This document shows positions 8,011 to 17,096 of a stretch of 57,782 nucleotides of DNA, piece after piece; positions within the stretch are counted from its first letter, which is position 1, and the number at the start of each line of letters is the position of its first letter. The position numbers and the translations under genes were made by a program. The DNA lies in NCBI RefSeq assembly GCF_008710155.1, contig NZ_VYPZ01000024.1:1-57782 (forward strand), given 5' to 3'. Source of the DNA: Sphingobium limneticum (GTDB taxonomy: Bacteria; Pseudomonadota; Alphaproteobacteria; Sphingomonadales; Sphingomonadaceae). The notes beneath the pieces were generated by a model. That model was not told the origin of the DNA. It made no database searches and was given only the letters and a program-made list of their open reading frames with translations.

Positions 8011-9588
8011 TCAGGGAAGAGTAAACCCAAGTTGGACGCATAAGCCTTCGGGGCGAAAATCGAACTCGGCCCCGCAACCCTCGCCACGAAGCGCGCGAGA
8101 AATCATTCGGGAGCCAAAACCTTTTCGGTCTGGTGAAGAAACCTCGGGCCCGCCTGTCTCGACCCATCGAAGTTTCAGAAAATCGACATTGTCGCCATTT
8201 TGACGCTCCCAAGCAATCGTCACCGTGCCGGTGAGATTGGAAAGAGCACCATATTTGACTGCATTCGTCGCTAATTCATGAAGGACCATGGCAAGCTGTA
8301 GCGCACGCTCGCCAGAGATTTGTACCTCCGGACCCTTGATCTCGAAGCGTCTGGCAGCTTGGGCCTCAAAAGGCGCAATGGCACGCTGAACGATATGCAT
8401 GACATCGACTACATCCCAATCCCGCTGCGTAAGCAGATCATGAGCTTCAGACAGCGCAAAAAGACGGGCGTCGAAAGTATCGATTTCCGCGCGAGGGGCT
8501 TGGCGAAATGTTTGCATGGCCATCGCCTGGATCGTTGCAAGTGTATTTTTGACCCGGTGCTTCAGTTCATGAAGAAGCAGTTCCTTGGATTCTTCCGCAC
8601 GCTTTCTTTGCTCGATTTCCTGCTGCGCCGCCTTATGCAGGCGCGCATTGTCCATCGCGACCGCAGTTTGAGCAGCGATAGCTGAAACGAGATTTTCCGC
8701 CTCAGCCGTGAATTTGCCCGGCTCGTCATGGGCAAAAAACAGGCCGCCGAGCACTTCGCCCGACACTGACGTCACAGGCACCGCGAGATAGCTGACCACG
8801 GGCAGGTGCCCCGCCGGCATGCCGTAGTGCGGGGCGCTGTGCCCGTAGCGCGGATCTTTGCGGATATCGTCAGACCGGATTACGCCTTCGCCTGCAAAAG
8901 TCGGTTCGAAAACCGCCGTATTTCGAGGCATTCCAAAATTGAAAGCCTCTCGTGCAGCGCCGGAAAGCGTATAAAGCTGGTAGGATTCCCCGGCGGCATC
9001 CGTGACATTATAGAAGAACGCGCCGAATTTAGCGCCGCTCAGTTCGGTGCCAATGTCGGTGACCGACTGCACGATCCGCTCAAGATCAAGATCGCGCGAG
9101 ATTTCGCTGGCGACGCGGTAGAGAGTCTGGAGACGTTCGGATTGTTGCCTGAGCAACGTCTCGGTCTGTTTACGCGCAGTTATGTCGCGCGCAATTTTGG
9201 AAGCGCCGATTACCTGACCGTCAGCCGCTTTGATCGGAGACGCGGTAAGGGAAATATGGATTAGTGACCCGTCCTTGCGCTGCCGCAATGTTTCGAAATG
9301 CTCGACCCGTTCCCCCTTTTTGAGGCGCGCGATGATCTCGTCTTCTTCAGACCTGCGATCCTCCGGGATCAGGGTCAGGATCGACGCACCTACAATCTCG
9401 CTGGAAGAATAGCCGAAAATCCGCTCGGCGCCGGCATTCCAGTCCGTGATGATGCCATCGAGCGTCTTGCCGATGATGGCGTCATCGGAAGATTCAATGA
9501 TGGCTGCCAGACGCTCGGCAGCGCTCAGCGCGCCTCGTTGATAAGTACCCTTTTCCCCATCCATATCCGTAACGACTTCCAAAGCCAT
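8011..9588 (-). CDS. HWE-family sensor histidine kinase (PAS-GAF)
   Basis: 525 aa. Order: PAS domain (about 25-140, with [11 protein letters not shown]), GAF domain (about 155-315), then an HWE-type transmitter. The phospho-acceptor box is H-E-L-K-H344-R-V-K-N, the N-box [14 protein letters not shown], and the W-V-E motif typical of the HWE family is present. No membrane segment, so a cytosolic sensor. HWE/HisKA_2 kinases in alphaproteobacteria often feed the PhyR-NepR-EcfG stress pathway; that link is inference here. Start chosen at ATG 9588, which overlaps the response regulator stop as TGATG (translational coupling); a GTG one codon earlier is also possible. Confidence 0.85.
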   Translation of the reverse strand: MALEVVTDMDGEKGTYQRGALSAAERLAAIIESSDDAIIGKTLDGIITDWNAGAERIFGYSSSEIVGASILTLIPEDRRSEEDEIIARLKKGERVEHFETLRQRKDGSLIHISLTASPIKAADGQVIGASKIARDITARKQTETLLRQQSERLQTLYRVASEISRDLDLERIVQSVTDIGTELSGAKFGAFFYNVTDAAGESYQLYTLSGAAREAFNFGMPRNTAVFEPTFAGEGVIRSDDIRKDPRYGHSAPHYGMPAGHLPVVSYLAVPVTSVSGEVLGGLFFAHDEPGKFTAEAENLVSAIAAQTAVAMDNARLHKAAQQEIEQRKRAEESKELLLHELKHRVKNTLATIQAMAMQTFRQAPRAEIDTFDARLFALSEAHDLLTQRDWDVVDVMHIVQRAIAPFEAQAARRFEIKGPEVQISGERALQLAMVLHELATNAVKYGALSNLTGTVTIAWERQNGDNVDFLKLRWVETGGPEVSSPDRKGFGSRMISRALRGEGCGAEFDFRPEGLCVQLGFTLP

Positions 9589-9956
9589 CACCGCTGTCCT
9601 TTTTCCCTGCCCAGGTCAGCGACAGCAGTGAGCAAACGGTCCATTGCATAGGGCTTGTCAAAAACCAGGTCAAAGAGATCGGTACGCGACCGCGCTATGC
9701 CACCCTGCGCGCCGCTGACCAAGATGATGGGGATGCCTTGCAGGGCAGTGTCCGCCTTCATCGCTTCGGCCAGTTCAAGACCGGTCATCAACGGCATCAT
9801 GAAATCGGTGATGACCAGATCGGGCTCCAGGCTACGAACCAGCGTCAACGCACCGGCACCGTGCGGGGCATCGTGCACCTCGTAGCCGGCCTCTTCCAAA
9901 CAGACCACAAGCAAGTCGGCGATCAGGAACTCGTCCTCTGCCACGACTATTTTCAT
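9588..9956 (-). CDS. Single-domain response regulator
   Basis: 122 aa, one receiver domain and no output domain. Acidic pocket E-D-E at residues 7-9, phospho-acceptor D51 in V-I-T-D-F-M-M-P, conserved lysine in V-F-D-K-P-Y near 99. Start at ATG 9956 (GGTGGAG 7 nt upstream), which gives the standard MKIVVAEDE receiver start; longer starts add an unrelated tail. Its stop overlaps the kinase start, and the KaiC-like gene ends 37 nt upstream, so the three form an operon. It probably passes phosphate between the HWE kinase and another protein, possibly the KaiC-like ATPase. Confidence 0.88.
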   Translation of the reverse strand: MKIVVAEDEFLIADLLVVCLEEAGYEVHDAPHGAGALTLVRSLEPDLVITDFMMPLMTGLELAEAMKADTALQGIPIILVSGAQGGIARSRTDLFDLVFDKPYAMDRLLTAVADLGREKGQR

Positions 9957-9993
9957 GGAGAACTCCACCGTGGGGGTTGGACCGTGACAGCCT

Positions 9994-11436
9994 TCACGCT
10001 TCAAGAGGCTTGGCTAACCCGGTCGAAATCCCGGTGGCCTGTTCAAACTGGCCTCGGATAGCGAGCCCGTGTCCGTCGATGTAGACCTCCTGTGGAGCGG
10101 CCTGAAATGACTGGTCACGGATCTTCAGCACGGACAGAACGCGCCTATACTCGGACCGGATTTCGACTTGGCGCATCATTATGAGGTTATCGAGCAGACT
10201 GGAAATCTCCGGTCCTGGCGCTGCAACCCCGGACGCGAAGAGGTCACGCAATTCCCACGTGCCAACAGCGGTAACGCCCATGGCCCGCAATTCGTTCGTT
10301 AGAGCCGCAAAGAATTCCACAAGGCGGGGTGGATGAACGGCTGCGCGCTCGAATCCGCCGAGAGAATCAATGAACAGCCGCTTCACGCCCCGCGCCGAAA
10401 CGGCGTCGAGGAGGCGATGGGCCATCTTGTCGATCAGATTTTCGGTCAGCGGCTGCCACAAGATATCGACCTCTTTTCTTTCGACACTTCCCTTGAGGTC
10501 GAGGCCTAGCGCGTTCGCCTTGAGCAACAGACGTTCGGGAGATTCGTAGAAGCCGAAATGCAGGCCGGGTTCCTCTCGCGAGGAGGCCGAAAGGAAATTC
10601 AGCCCAAAAGACGTCTTACCGCACCCTGAAGGTCCGATGAGCAACGTGATCGACCCTTGCGGAAGTCCGCCACCGGTAATTTCGTCGAAGCCCTCAATCC
10701 CCGAGCGTAAGGGCTTCGGGTCAGGATTGTCGGTCGCGGACGGGGTGTGAAACGCGGCCTCGATCCGCGGGAACACGGAAATACCGTTATTGCCTATTTC
10801 GTACTGATGATACCCCCCTAGAGCAGAACTGCCCCGCGATTTGCGGGCACGCAGGCGCCGTACGGTCCGGACGCCGACAAGCTCGTCATGCAGTTCGAGC
10901 ACGCCATCCACCATTGTGTGTTCAGGGCTATCGTCATGGATCCCGGCGCTGGTCAGGAACAGGACGGTGCAACCAACAAACGCCGCTTGGCTCTGCACTT
11001 CTGCCACGAACGTCTTCACGTCGAGGTCCGTCTCCGCGCGGTCACGGGCATTAAGCAGGCCATCAAAGACGATCAGCGAGGCGTTTTGGCGCTTGGTCTC
11101 CTTGCGCAACAAATCGACAACGGCGCCAAGCCCTTCTTTGGCGAGGGTCTGGAAAACGCTGACATAGACGATGTTGCTACCGAGCCGATCCTTTTCGAAG
11201 AAGCTCAATGTCGACAGCGATTGGAATAGCCGATCATGCGTTTCGGCAAGGAGCGTGACATACAGTACCTTCTTGCCGGCGGCAGCCGTCGCGAAGGCGA
11301 TCTGATTGCCAAGGATTGTCTTGCCGGCGCCCGGCTGACCTTGCACGATATAGGAGGCCCCCTCGACGAAACCGCCGCCAAAAACGGTATCTAGGCCAGG
11401 GATCCCGGTTGAAAAGCGGGGAAGGGTCTGCGTCAC
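9994..11436 (-). CDS. KaiC-like double-domain ATPase
   Basis: 480 aa, the right size for KaiC, with two RecA/KaiC domains. Walker A1 is G-Q-P-G-A-G-K-T (33-40) and A2 is G-P-S-G-C-G-K-T (268-275). The catalytic EE of cyanobacterial KaiC appears as A-E (64-65) in domain 1 and as Y-E-S (E298) in domain 2. The autophosphorylation pair S431-T432 of cyanobacterial KaiC aligns with S412-S413 (E-I-S-S-L-L-D-N). No kaiA or kaiB is nearby. The protein heads an operon with a response regulator and an HWE kinase, a context that suggests signalling or stress rather than a clock. GTG start with GAGG 8 nt upstream. Confidence 0.87.
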   Translation of the reverse strand: MTQTLPRFSTGIPGLDTVFGGGFVEGASYIVQGQPGAGKTILGNQIAFATAAAGKKVLYVTLLAETHDRLFQSLSTLSFFEKDRLGSNIVYVSVFQTLAKEGLGAVVDLLRKETKRQNASLIVFDGLLNARDRAETDLDVKTFVAEVQSQAAFVGCTVLFLTSAGIHDDSPEHTMVDGVLELHDELVGVRTVRRLRARKSRGSSALGGYHQYEIGNNGISVFPRIEAAFHTPSATDNPDPKPLRSGIEGFDEITGGGLPQGSITLLIGPSGCGKTSFGLNFLSASSREEPGLHFGFYESPERLLLKANALGLDLKGSVERKEVDILWQPLTENLIDKMAHRLLDAVSARGVKRLFIDSLGGFERAAVHPPRLVEFFAALTNELRAMGVTAVGTWELRDLFASGVAAPGPEISSLLDNLIMMRQVEIRSEYRRVLSVLKIRDQSFQAAPQEVYIDGHGLAIRGQFEQATGISTGLAKPLEA

Positions 11437-11679
11437 GAATTAACCTCATCAGCGCGTCATGGCCAAGAGGCCCGGTCGTGCTGATAGCACCACGCAAAGC
11501 CACCGTCAGGATGGCGCAGGACTTTTTTGACTTTATGTTGTGAGCGCCCATTTCCTGAACCGAATTTGTTTCAGCTCAAGCTAGGCCGTGGCTGCATGCC
11601 TTTATCGTGTGGAACATGACCGTTTGCGCACCAACGTAATTCGCACTTGCACAATATGTTCGCACATGCAGTATACCTC

Positions 11680-11733
11680 TGCCTTTCAGGCATCCTCTCC
11701 AAACTTCAAGGCCGGCCCCGCTGGCCTTTTTTT
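11680..11733 (+). ncRNA. Candidate small RNA with own terminator
   Basis: No plus-strand gene lies upstream for over 3 kb, yet a good plus-strand terminator is present at 11708-11733. Upstream is a TTGCAC (11647-11652) and TATACC (11672-11677) pair with 19-nt spacing, a weak sigma-70-like promoter. Between them lie a small TGCC/GGCA stem and a pyrimidine run (TCCTCTCC) that could pair with ribosome-binding sites. Prediction only. Confidence 0.35.
11708..11733 (+). terminator. Rho-independent terminator, no upstream gene
   Basis: Stem AAGGCCGG / CTGGCCTT (one G-T pair), loop CCCCG, followed by seven T. It points along the plus strand, against the flanking KaiC and ligD genes, and would end the candidate small RNA. 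Confidence 0.6.
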
Positions 11734-11769
11734 CTTGTCTGAACCGAGCCCGAGGTGAGGAGGGCACTC

Positions 11770-14280
11770 TTACAAATCGGGCAACAGTTGGTCGGCCCGT
11801 CCCCAGTGCGCGAGGTTCTTTGACGACGCGCGCTTCAGCATTTCGGCTCCGTCTCCGATGTGCCAGTGCGAAGGCTTGTCGAGATCATGCAGTTCGTCCC
11901 ATGTCAGAGGAACGGCGATCGGCGCAAACTCACGACTGCGGGCGCTATAGGGCATGACAGCCGTCGCGCCGCGCTGGTTGCGCAGGTAGTCTATGAAAAT
12001 GCGGCCGGTCCGCCGGGATTTTGACAAAGCGGCGGTGTAGCGATCCGGCTGCGCTTGCTCCACGGCTTGCGCGAACCGATGGGCAAAATCCTTCACCACC
12101 CGCCATTCGGCTGACGGGGTGAGCGGGGCGATCACGTGAACCCCTTTTCCGCCCGTCACCATCGGGAACGTCGTAAGTCCCATCTCACCCAGCAAGTCCC
12201 GCATGTTGAAGGCAGCCGAGACCACTTCCTTGAAGCCAAGGCCCTCATCGGGGTCGAGATCGAAAACCAGCCTGTCGGCTTTTTCGACGTCCTCGATCCG
12301 CGCGCCCCAGCCATGGAACTCGATCGTACCCATCTGCACACAGGTCAGCAGACCTGCCGGCGCGTCGATAAAGAGATAGGCCTCTTCATGCCCGTCCTTT
12401 TCGCGAATGCCGATGTGCTTGACGTCATCGCCGAAGCTGCCCGCATCATGCTTCTGAAAGAAACACTTCTTCGCGCGGCCTTGCGGGCAACGCACGAGAC
12501 TGATGGGCCTGCTCCCCGCCCAGGGCAGCATGATCGGTGCGACCACTTCGTAATAGTCTGCCAGCTGACCCTTGGTGAGCTTGCCCTCCGGAAAGATCAC
12601 CCGGTCTCGGTTGCTCACCTTCACCGTGCTCGCGGGCGCCGCCGTTGCAACCGCCACCGGGGCCTCCTTCTCGATCACGACCGCTTCGGGTTTCTTGTCC
12701 TCTCGAAGCCCAAGGTAGCTGGGATGGCGCAGCAGCCCCTCATCGGTAAACTCTAGGTAGGCAATCTCGGCAACCAGTTTCGCTTCGATCCAGTGGGCAC
12801 CGCGCACAGCAGACCGCGGAGCCTGAACCGTCGGCTCCTTGCGCGCGAGAGGTGCCATGATTTCTAGAAGACGCTCTATCTCATCGCCGGTAAATCCCGT
12901 GCCGACCTTGCCGGCGTAGCGCAGCTTTCCATCCTCGTTTACGCCCAAAAGAAGCGAGCGGAACCCTCGCTGCTTGTCGGAAGGCGTCCAGCCTACAATC
13001 ACGAACTCCTGCCGACGGATGCACTTGGTCTTGACCCAGCTACCGCTCCGCGAGCCGCTATATCGAGCGTCGACGCGTTTCGATATGACCCCTTCCAGCC
13101 CCGCCTCGCAAAAGCTGGTCAGCAGCTTTTCACCGTTGCCGACGATATGATCTGAATAGCGCAGCCGACCCTTGTGGCCCTCAAGAATGCTCGCCAGCTT
13201 CTCCTTACGCTCGATCAGCGGCAAGCTGGTGAGATCCTCGCCGTTCAATTCCAGCAGGTCGAACGCGAAATAGTCGATGGTCCCAGGGTTATCCTTCAGA
13301 GCGGCTTGCAACGCCTGAAAACTGGTCCGGCCATCAGGCAGCGTCACCACCGCCTCACCGTCGATCAGCGCGCTTCCAACGTCAAGCTGTGCAGCCTCTG
13401 TGATAATATCTGCGAACCGATCCGACCAGTCCAGACCCGACCGGGTATAGGCCCGTCCTTCCCCGCCACCGACGGCGATGAGCGTTCGATAGCCGTCATA
13501 TTTCAACTCATGCAGCCAGCGATCGCCAGGTGGCACGTGATCGACGAGAGCCGCAAGCTGGACAGGCTGGAATGGCGGGAGTTTGCCCTTGTTCTTGCCC
13601 TTTCGGGCTGCAGCGGTCGATGATTTCGGCGTCGTAGCCGGAGCTTTAGCCTTGCCGCCCTGTCTCCGGATCGGCTCGCCTGCGGCGATTTCTTCCATGG
13701 TGCGTCCGCTGTCGACGCTCGTGAGATGGATGCCAATGAGGTCGTCCGAGCCACCGGCAAACTCGTCCTCGACCTTACGCAGGATCCAGTTTTCGCCCTT
13801 CTCCTTTCCTCGCGGCTTGAGGCGAAACATGATCCACTCGCCCTTCATGCGGCGGCCATGCAGCGTAAAATGCAGATGACCTTCGGCCAGGGTTTTGGTG
13901 GGATCCTTGCCCGGGACTGGATCCCAGGTGCCGTTGTCCCAAAGCATCACGGTGCCGCCGCCATACTCCCCCTTGGGAATGGTCCCCTCGAACCGGGCAT
14001 AGTCGAGCGGGTGGTCTTCGGTGCGGACAGCCAATCGCTTGTCGTCGGGGTTGGCGCTTGGCCCTCGGGTCACTGCCCAGCTGACCAGCGTGCCGTCCAG
14101 CTCGAGGCGGAAGTCATAATGCAGGCGGGTCGCGGCATGCTTCTGCACAACGAAGCCATTACCTGAGGTCGGCTCGGAGGCACCAGAAGGCTCCGCAGTA
14201 CGCGTAAAATCCCGCTTTTCACGATATCTCGCGAGCCGCTCTTCTGCAGAGGTTGCCTTCGCCATCGTCGCCCGTGCCAT
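11770..14280 (-). CDS. ligD: ATP-dependent DNA ligase D
   Basis: 836 aa with the three LigD parts. An N-terminal 3'-phosphoesterase domain (about 40-185) has R-L-H-Y-D-F-R-L-E; the central ligase domain has the adenylated lysine K260 in E-L-K-Y-D-G-Y-R; the C-terminal primase/polymerase domain (about 550-836) has L-D-P-D-E-G and the G-G-K-G-V-H-V segment. The order PE-Lig-Pol is typical of Pseudomonas and alphaproteobacterial forms. The enzyme repairs double-strand breaks with Ku by non-homologous end joining; no ku gene is in this window. Start at ATG 14280, GGAG upstream. It follows DUF6766 by 142 nt, with a small TTCCCTT/AAGGGAA hairpin (14326-14344) in between. Confidence 0.93.
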   Translation of the reverse strand: MARATMAKATSAEERLARYREKRDFTRTAEPSGASEPTSGNGFVVQKHAATRLHYDFRLELDGTLVSWAVTRGPSANPDDKRLAVRTEDHPLDYARFEGTIPKGEYGGGTVMLWDNGTWDPVPGKDPTKTLAEGHLHFTLHGRRMKGEWIMFRLKPRGKEKGENWILRKVEDEFAGGSDDLIGIHLTSVDSGRTMEEIAAGEPIRRQGGKAKAPATTPKSSTAAARKGKNKGKLPPFQPVQLAALVDHVPPGDRWLHELKYDGYRTLIAVGGGEGRAYTRSGLDWSDRFADIITEAAQLDVGSALIDGEAVVTLPDGRTSFQALQAALKDNPGTIDYFAFDLLELNGEDLTSLPLIERKEKLASILEGHKGRLRYSDHIVGNGEKLLTSFCEAGLEGVISKRVDARYSGSRSGSWVKTKCIRRQEFVIVGWTPSDKQRGFRSLLLGVNEDGKLRYAGKVGTGFTGDEIERLLEIMAPLARKEPTVQAPRSAVRGAHWIEAKLVAEIAYLEFTDEGLLRHPSYLGLREDKKPEAVVIEKEAPVAVATAAPASTVKVSNRDRVIFPEGKLTKGQLADYYEVVAPIMLPWAGSRPISLVRCPQGRAKKCFFQKHDAGSFGDDVKHIGIREKDGHEEAYLFIDAPAGLLTCVQMGTIEFHGWGARIEDVEKADRLVFDLDPDEGLGFKEVVSAAFNMRDLLGEMGLTTFPMVTGGKGVHVIAPLTPSAEWRVVKDFAHRFAQAVEQAQPDRYTAALSKSRRTGRIFIDYLRNQRGATAVMPYSARSREFAPIAVPLTWDELHDLDKPSHWHIGDGAEMLKRASSKNLAHWGRADQLLPDL

Positions 14281-14422
14281 ATCCGCTCCGATCAAGAAGC
14301 TTCTAAATCTCGAGAGGGCACCGCGTTCCCTTTCATTAAGGGAAAGAAGCGCCGTCAGCCGGTATCCATGTCGGGGCTCCGTTGTTCGTAACTGTTGTCA
14401 CCCCGTGCCTCGTTCGGGCCGT

Positions 14423-15079
14423 TTATTCTCCAGTCTGCGCGTTCGGCGCTGCCACCGGCTTTGATTCCGGAGATTCTCGCTGGCGCAGGAATATGGAAAG
14501 GACCACCAGCACCGCAGTCGAGAGAAATTCGCTCTGCCAGTTCTGGAACGATTCAAACCAAAGCTGCGCATCGCCAAGATATGCAAGCACGGTCTTAGGT
14601 GTTTCCCCATGCTCCAGGGCCTCTTGCGCTGAGGCATGCGCGCTGTTGATCCAGTGAAGCGTGAATGACGCAACAAACAGCAGGATCAAAGCCAAGCCCA
14701 GGGAGCGAGCGTATATCGCGCGCCAAAGCGGACCTTTGCGCAGGATCGACGGTGCGCCGTGTTCCTGGGCTTTCCGGTCCAGATCATTATCGCGAGGGGG
14801 AGCATCCGGGTCCTTCGATTCCGCCGATCGGCGCTGTATCAGGAAAGCCGTAAGCACGACATAGGCTGCCATCTGCAGGAACTCGCTCTCCCAATTCTCG
14901 AACACCGAAGAAAGGAATTGCGGACTTGCCGCATAGGCGAAGAGCGTCAGGCCAGGCTGGGCATGGCGCCGGGCATCCTCCAGCTCGACATACCAGCCCG
15001 CGATATATTGCCCGGCAATGCAAACGGCAAAAAGCGCCAGAAGGGCGATCGTAAGTCCGTTATCTTTAAGCAGCCGCAT
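14423..15079 (-). CDS. DUF6766 family membrane protein
   Basis: 218 aa with an internal duplication. Each half has a hydrophobic helix near its start (about 8-27 and 125-145), a conserved F-E-N-W-E-S-E-F-L-Q or F-Q-N-W-Q-S-E-F-L-S segment, a second helix and a charged tail. This is the pattern of the DUF6766 family, whose function is unknown. Four transmembrane helices, so inner membrane. Often seen with stress genes; here it lies in a minus-strand run DUF3606 - hydrolase - DUF6766 - ligD. GAGAGG 7 nt before the ATG supports the start. Confidence 0.8.
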   Translation of the reverse strand: MRLLKDNGLTIALLALFAVCIAGQYIAGWYVELEDARRHAQPGLTLFAYAASPQFLSSVFENWESEFLQMAAYVVLTAFLIQRRSAESKDPDAPPRDNDLDRKAQEHGAPSILRKGPLWRAIYARSLGLALILLFVASFTLHWINSAHASAQEALEHGETPKTVLAYLGDAQLWFESFQNWQSEFLSTAVLVVLSIFLRQRESPESKPVAAPNAQTGE

Positions 15080-15149
15080 GCCGATGCCTCTCGCCGATTT
15101 GCTTTGAATGGAAACGCGCGAGAAACAATTGGGTTCGAAAGAACCTCCG

Positions 15150-15753
15150 CTACTGCGTCAGGTCAGCAAGCCATTCGCCGAGGGATTTCTGCGACGTAGC
15201 AGCCGTTTCGGCTCCCATGCTCTGGGCTATGATCTCCAGGGCCCATCGGCCCCGTTCATCGCTCTCGGCAGCCACGGCATCTTGAGGCACCCACAGGTCG
15301 TATTCACGCATATGGGCATCACCTGCGGTGAACAGGACGCAGATGTCGGTCGCGATTCCACTCAGCACCAGCTTGCTGACGCCTAGCTGTGGTAGCAGCA
15401 GGCAGGTTGGTCGCGTAGAAACCGGAAAATTGCGGCTTGATGATGAAGAAGTCGCCGTGTCCCGGCTTCAACATTTCCGTGACCGGATTATCCTTTTCGA
15501 GCGCGCGTGCTACCAGCTCATAAGGTTCTGAAAGCCATTCGCCAAAATTATCGTTGACGTATACGACTGGCCAACTGTGCGCGCGAAACTCCTGACGTAG
15601 CCGAGCTATTCGCCGTGCCGCTTCGAGAGCCCCGGGCTCCAGGGCCTCGGCCCCCTCAAAATCAAAGCAATTGACCATATCCAGGATCAACAAGGCCGGA
15701 CGGTCACCAGCTTTGGGCGAAGTGGCTGCGGCCTGCTTGTCTTGGGAACCCAT
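15150..15753 (-). pseudogene. Isochorismatase-type cysteine hydrolase, frameshifted
   Basis: The first frame (from 15753) gives the family start L-L-I-L-D-M-V-N-C-F with the catalytic aspartate and F-I-I-K-P-Q-F-S-G-F-Y-A-T-N-L-P with the catalytic lysine. At about 15400-15405 the coding frame shifts by one base; the other frame continues L-L-L-P-Q-L-G-V-S-K-L-V-L-S-G-I-A-T-D-I-C-V-L-F, with the catalytic cysteine, to the stop at 15150. Repaired, it would be about 200 aa with the full Asp-Lys-Cys triad. An extra T in a C-C-T-G run would explain it. Real inactivation or sequence error cannot be told apart here. Confidence 0.8.
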
Positions 15754-15772
15754 AGAAACCTGCCATGAAATC

Positions 15773-15794
15773 GGGGTCGGCCTTGGCCGACCCC
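15773..15794 (-). terminator. Palindromic hairpin after DUF3606
   Basis: GGGGTCGGCC and GGCCGACCCC, perfect 10-bp arms around a 2-nt centre, 7 nt after the DUF3606 stop and 20 nt before the hydrolase start. No T-run follows on the minus strand, so it may reduce rather than stop read-through. Confidence 0.55.
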
Positions 15795-15801
15795 ATTAGG
15801 C

Positions 15802-15990
15802 TCATTCCTTAGTGAGCTTTGCCGCCTCAGCGTCCAGCGTCGCGCGGTCATTGCCAAATCGGTCGATGAGATCCTGGGCCTGCTCGGCAGTTAGACCATG
15901 CTTTCGGGCGAAATAGTCGACCTCATAGTCCTCGCCGCCGGCGACAGTGCGGCGGTCGGAGCCTCCGCGCTGAGATTTATCATCTGCCAT
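15802..15990 (-). CDS. DUF3606 domain-containing protein
   Basis: 62 aa. The C-terminal part (Y-E-V-D-Y-F-A-R-K-H-G-L-T-A-E-Q-A-Q-D-L-I) is the DUF3606 signature, a small helical domain common in sphingomonads and rhizobia, of unknown function. The N-terminal 20 residues are polar and glycine-rich. Start at ATG 15990 with AAGGAAG upstream; longer starts add a proline/cysteine tail with no coding character. An EcfG-type promoter lies 35-59 nt upstream, so it is likely part of the general stress response. Confidence 0.85.
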   Translation of the reverse strand: MADDKSQRGGSDRRTVAGGEDYEVDYFARKHGLTAEQAQDLIDRFGNDRATLDAEAAKLTKE

Positions 15991-16024
15991 GTTGCGCTTC
16001 CTTTTCACAGCTACCTGTTTTTGC

Positions 16025-16049
16025 AACCCGTGCCAGGGCCACGAGTTCC
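16025..16049 (-). promoter_or_regulatory. EcfG-type promoter of the DUF3606 gene
   Basis: Minus strand: GGAAC (16049-16045), 16 nt, GGTT (16028-16025). Same two boxes and same spacing as the promoter before the hydrolase gene at 5156. Confidence 0.6.
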
Positions 16050-16104
16050 AGCAAGGTTGTCTTGAACAGGGGACCGGCATGCCGCATCGCCGTCTGCGCA
16101 CCCA

Positions 16105-17019
16105 ATGAAAGAGCCGCTTGACTGTCTTGTTATCGGCGCAGGACCCGCAGGGCTAACGGCCGCCATTTATCTCGCGCGTTTTCATTTTTCGATCGCGATC
16201 GTCGATGCGGGGCATAGCAGAGCGGCCATGATCCCGCGGACGCACAATCATGCGGGATACCCAGGCGGGATAGCTGGCACCGAACTTCTTGGGTTGATGC
16301 GGGATCAGGCTGCAGAATTTGGGGCGGTTGTAGCCGAAGGTTTGATCGAGAGACTGGAGAGGACCGAAGGGGGTTTTGTCGCTCGTGCACAGGGCCGTGA
16401 ATGGTCTGCGCGCACTGTCCTGCTCTGCACTGGCGTAGTCAACAATCGCCCCCAGATCGCACCGGACATCCACGATGTAGCGGTACGCCGCGGACTGCTT
16501 CGCTATTGCCCGATATGTGACGGGTACGAGGTCACCGATAAGCGGGTTGGTGTTTTGGGCACCCGTACCCACGGCTTCAAGGAAGCAATTTTCCTGCGGA
16601 TGTATACGCGCGATGTGACGCTGATCGCTACCGATGGGGAGCACGACCTCTCAGATGACGAGAAGCATCGGCTCGCTATGGCAGGTGTAGTACTGATCGA
16701 TGGCCCCTGCGCACCGCTGCGGACCGAAGATGATAAGATTGTTGTACCGACGCCGCGCGGCGAGCTTGAATTCGATAGCGTCTACCCAGCGCTGGGCTCG
16801 GTTATCCGGTCCGAGCTGGCGACGGCGATCGGCGCGGAAGGCACCGGCGATGGGTGTCTCATCGTGGACGATCATCAGCGTACCTCCATTCCTGGCCTTT
16901 ACGCGGCGGGAGATGTTGCCAAAGGTCTCGATCAGATCAGCCATGCAATGGGCGAGGCCGGGGTCGCCGCCGTCACTATCCGCAATGATATCGCCGAGCG
17001 GGGCATCTTATTTCGCTAG
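16105..17019 (+). CDS. Thioredoxin-reductase-like FAD oxidoreductase
   Basis: 304 aa, typical length for thioredoxin-reductase-like flavoproteins. FAD motif G-A-G-P-A-G (11-16), redox pair C135-P-I-C138-D-G, and the C-terminal FAD motif [15 protein letters not shown]. The NAD(P)H site, normally G-x-G-x-x-A, reads V-L-G-T-R-T-H-G (151-158), so it is degenerate, as in some ferredoxin-type or unknown-donor relatives. Cytoplasmic. Divergent from DUF3606 across 114 nt. Electron donor and partner unknown; no thioredoxin gene is adjacent. Confidence 0.82.
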   Translation: MKEPLDCLVIGAGPAGLTAAIYLARFHFSIAIVDAGHSRAAMIPRTHNHAGYPGGIAGTELLGLMRDQAAEFGAVVAEGLIERLERTEGGFVARAQGREWSARTVLLCTGVVNNRPQIAPDIHDVAVRRGLLRYCPICDGYEVTDKRVGVLGTRTHGFKEAIFLRMYTRDVTLIATDGEHDLSDDEKHRLAMAGVVLIDGPCAPLRTEDDKIVVPTPRGELEFDSVYPALGSVIRSELATAIGAEGTGDGCLIVDDHQRTSIPGLYAAGDVAKGLDQISHAMGEAGVAAVTIRNDIAERGILFR

Positions 17020-17096
17020 CCCGCCCCCGACAGCGGGCCGCCGCCGCTTACGAATTGCCGGCCTGGGCGGTCGCACCGGCGCTGATGTCTCTGCAA

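Noticed and set aside
14306..14330. GGAAC box upstream of ligD as an EcfG promoter
   Set aside because: At the required 16-17 nt spacing the sequence is ATTT/TTTA, not GTT.
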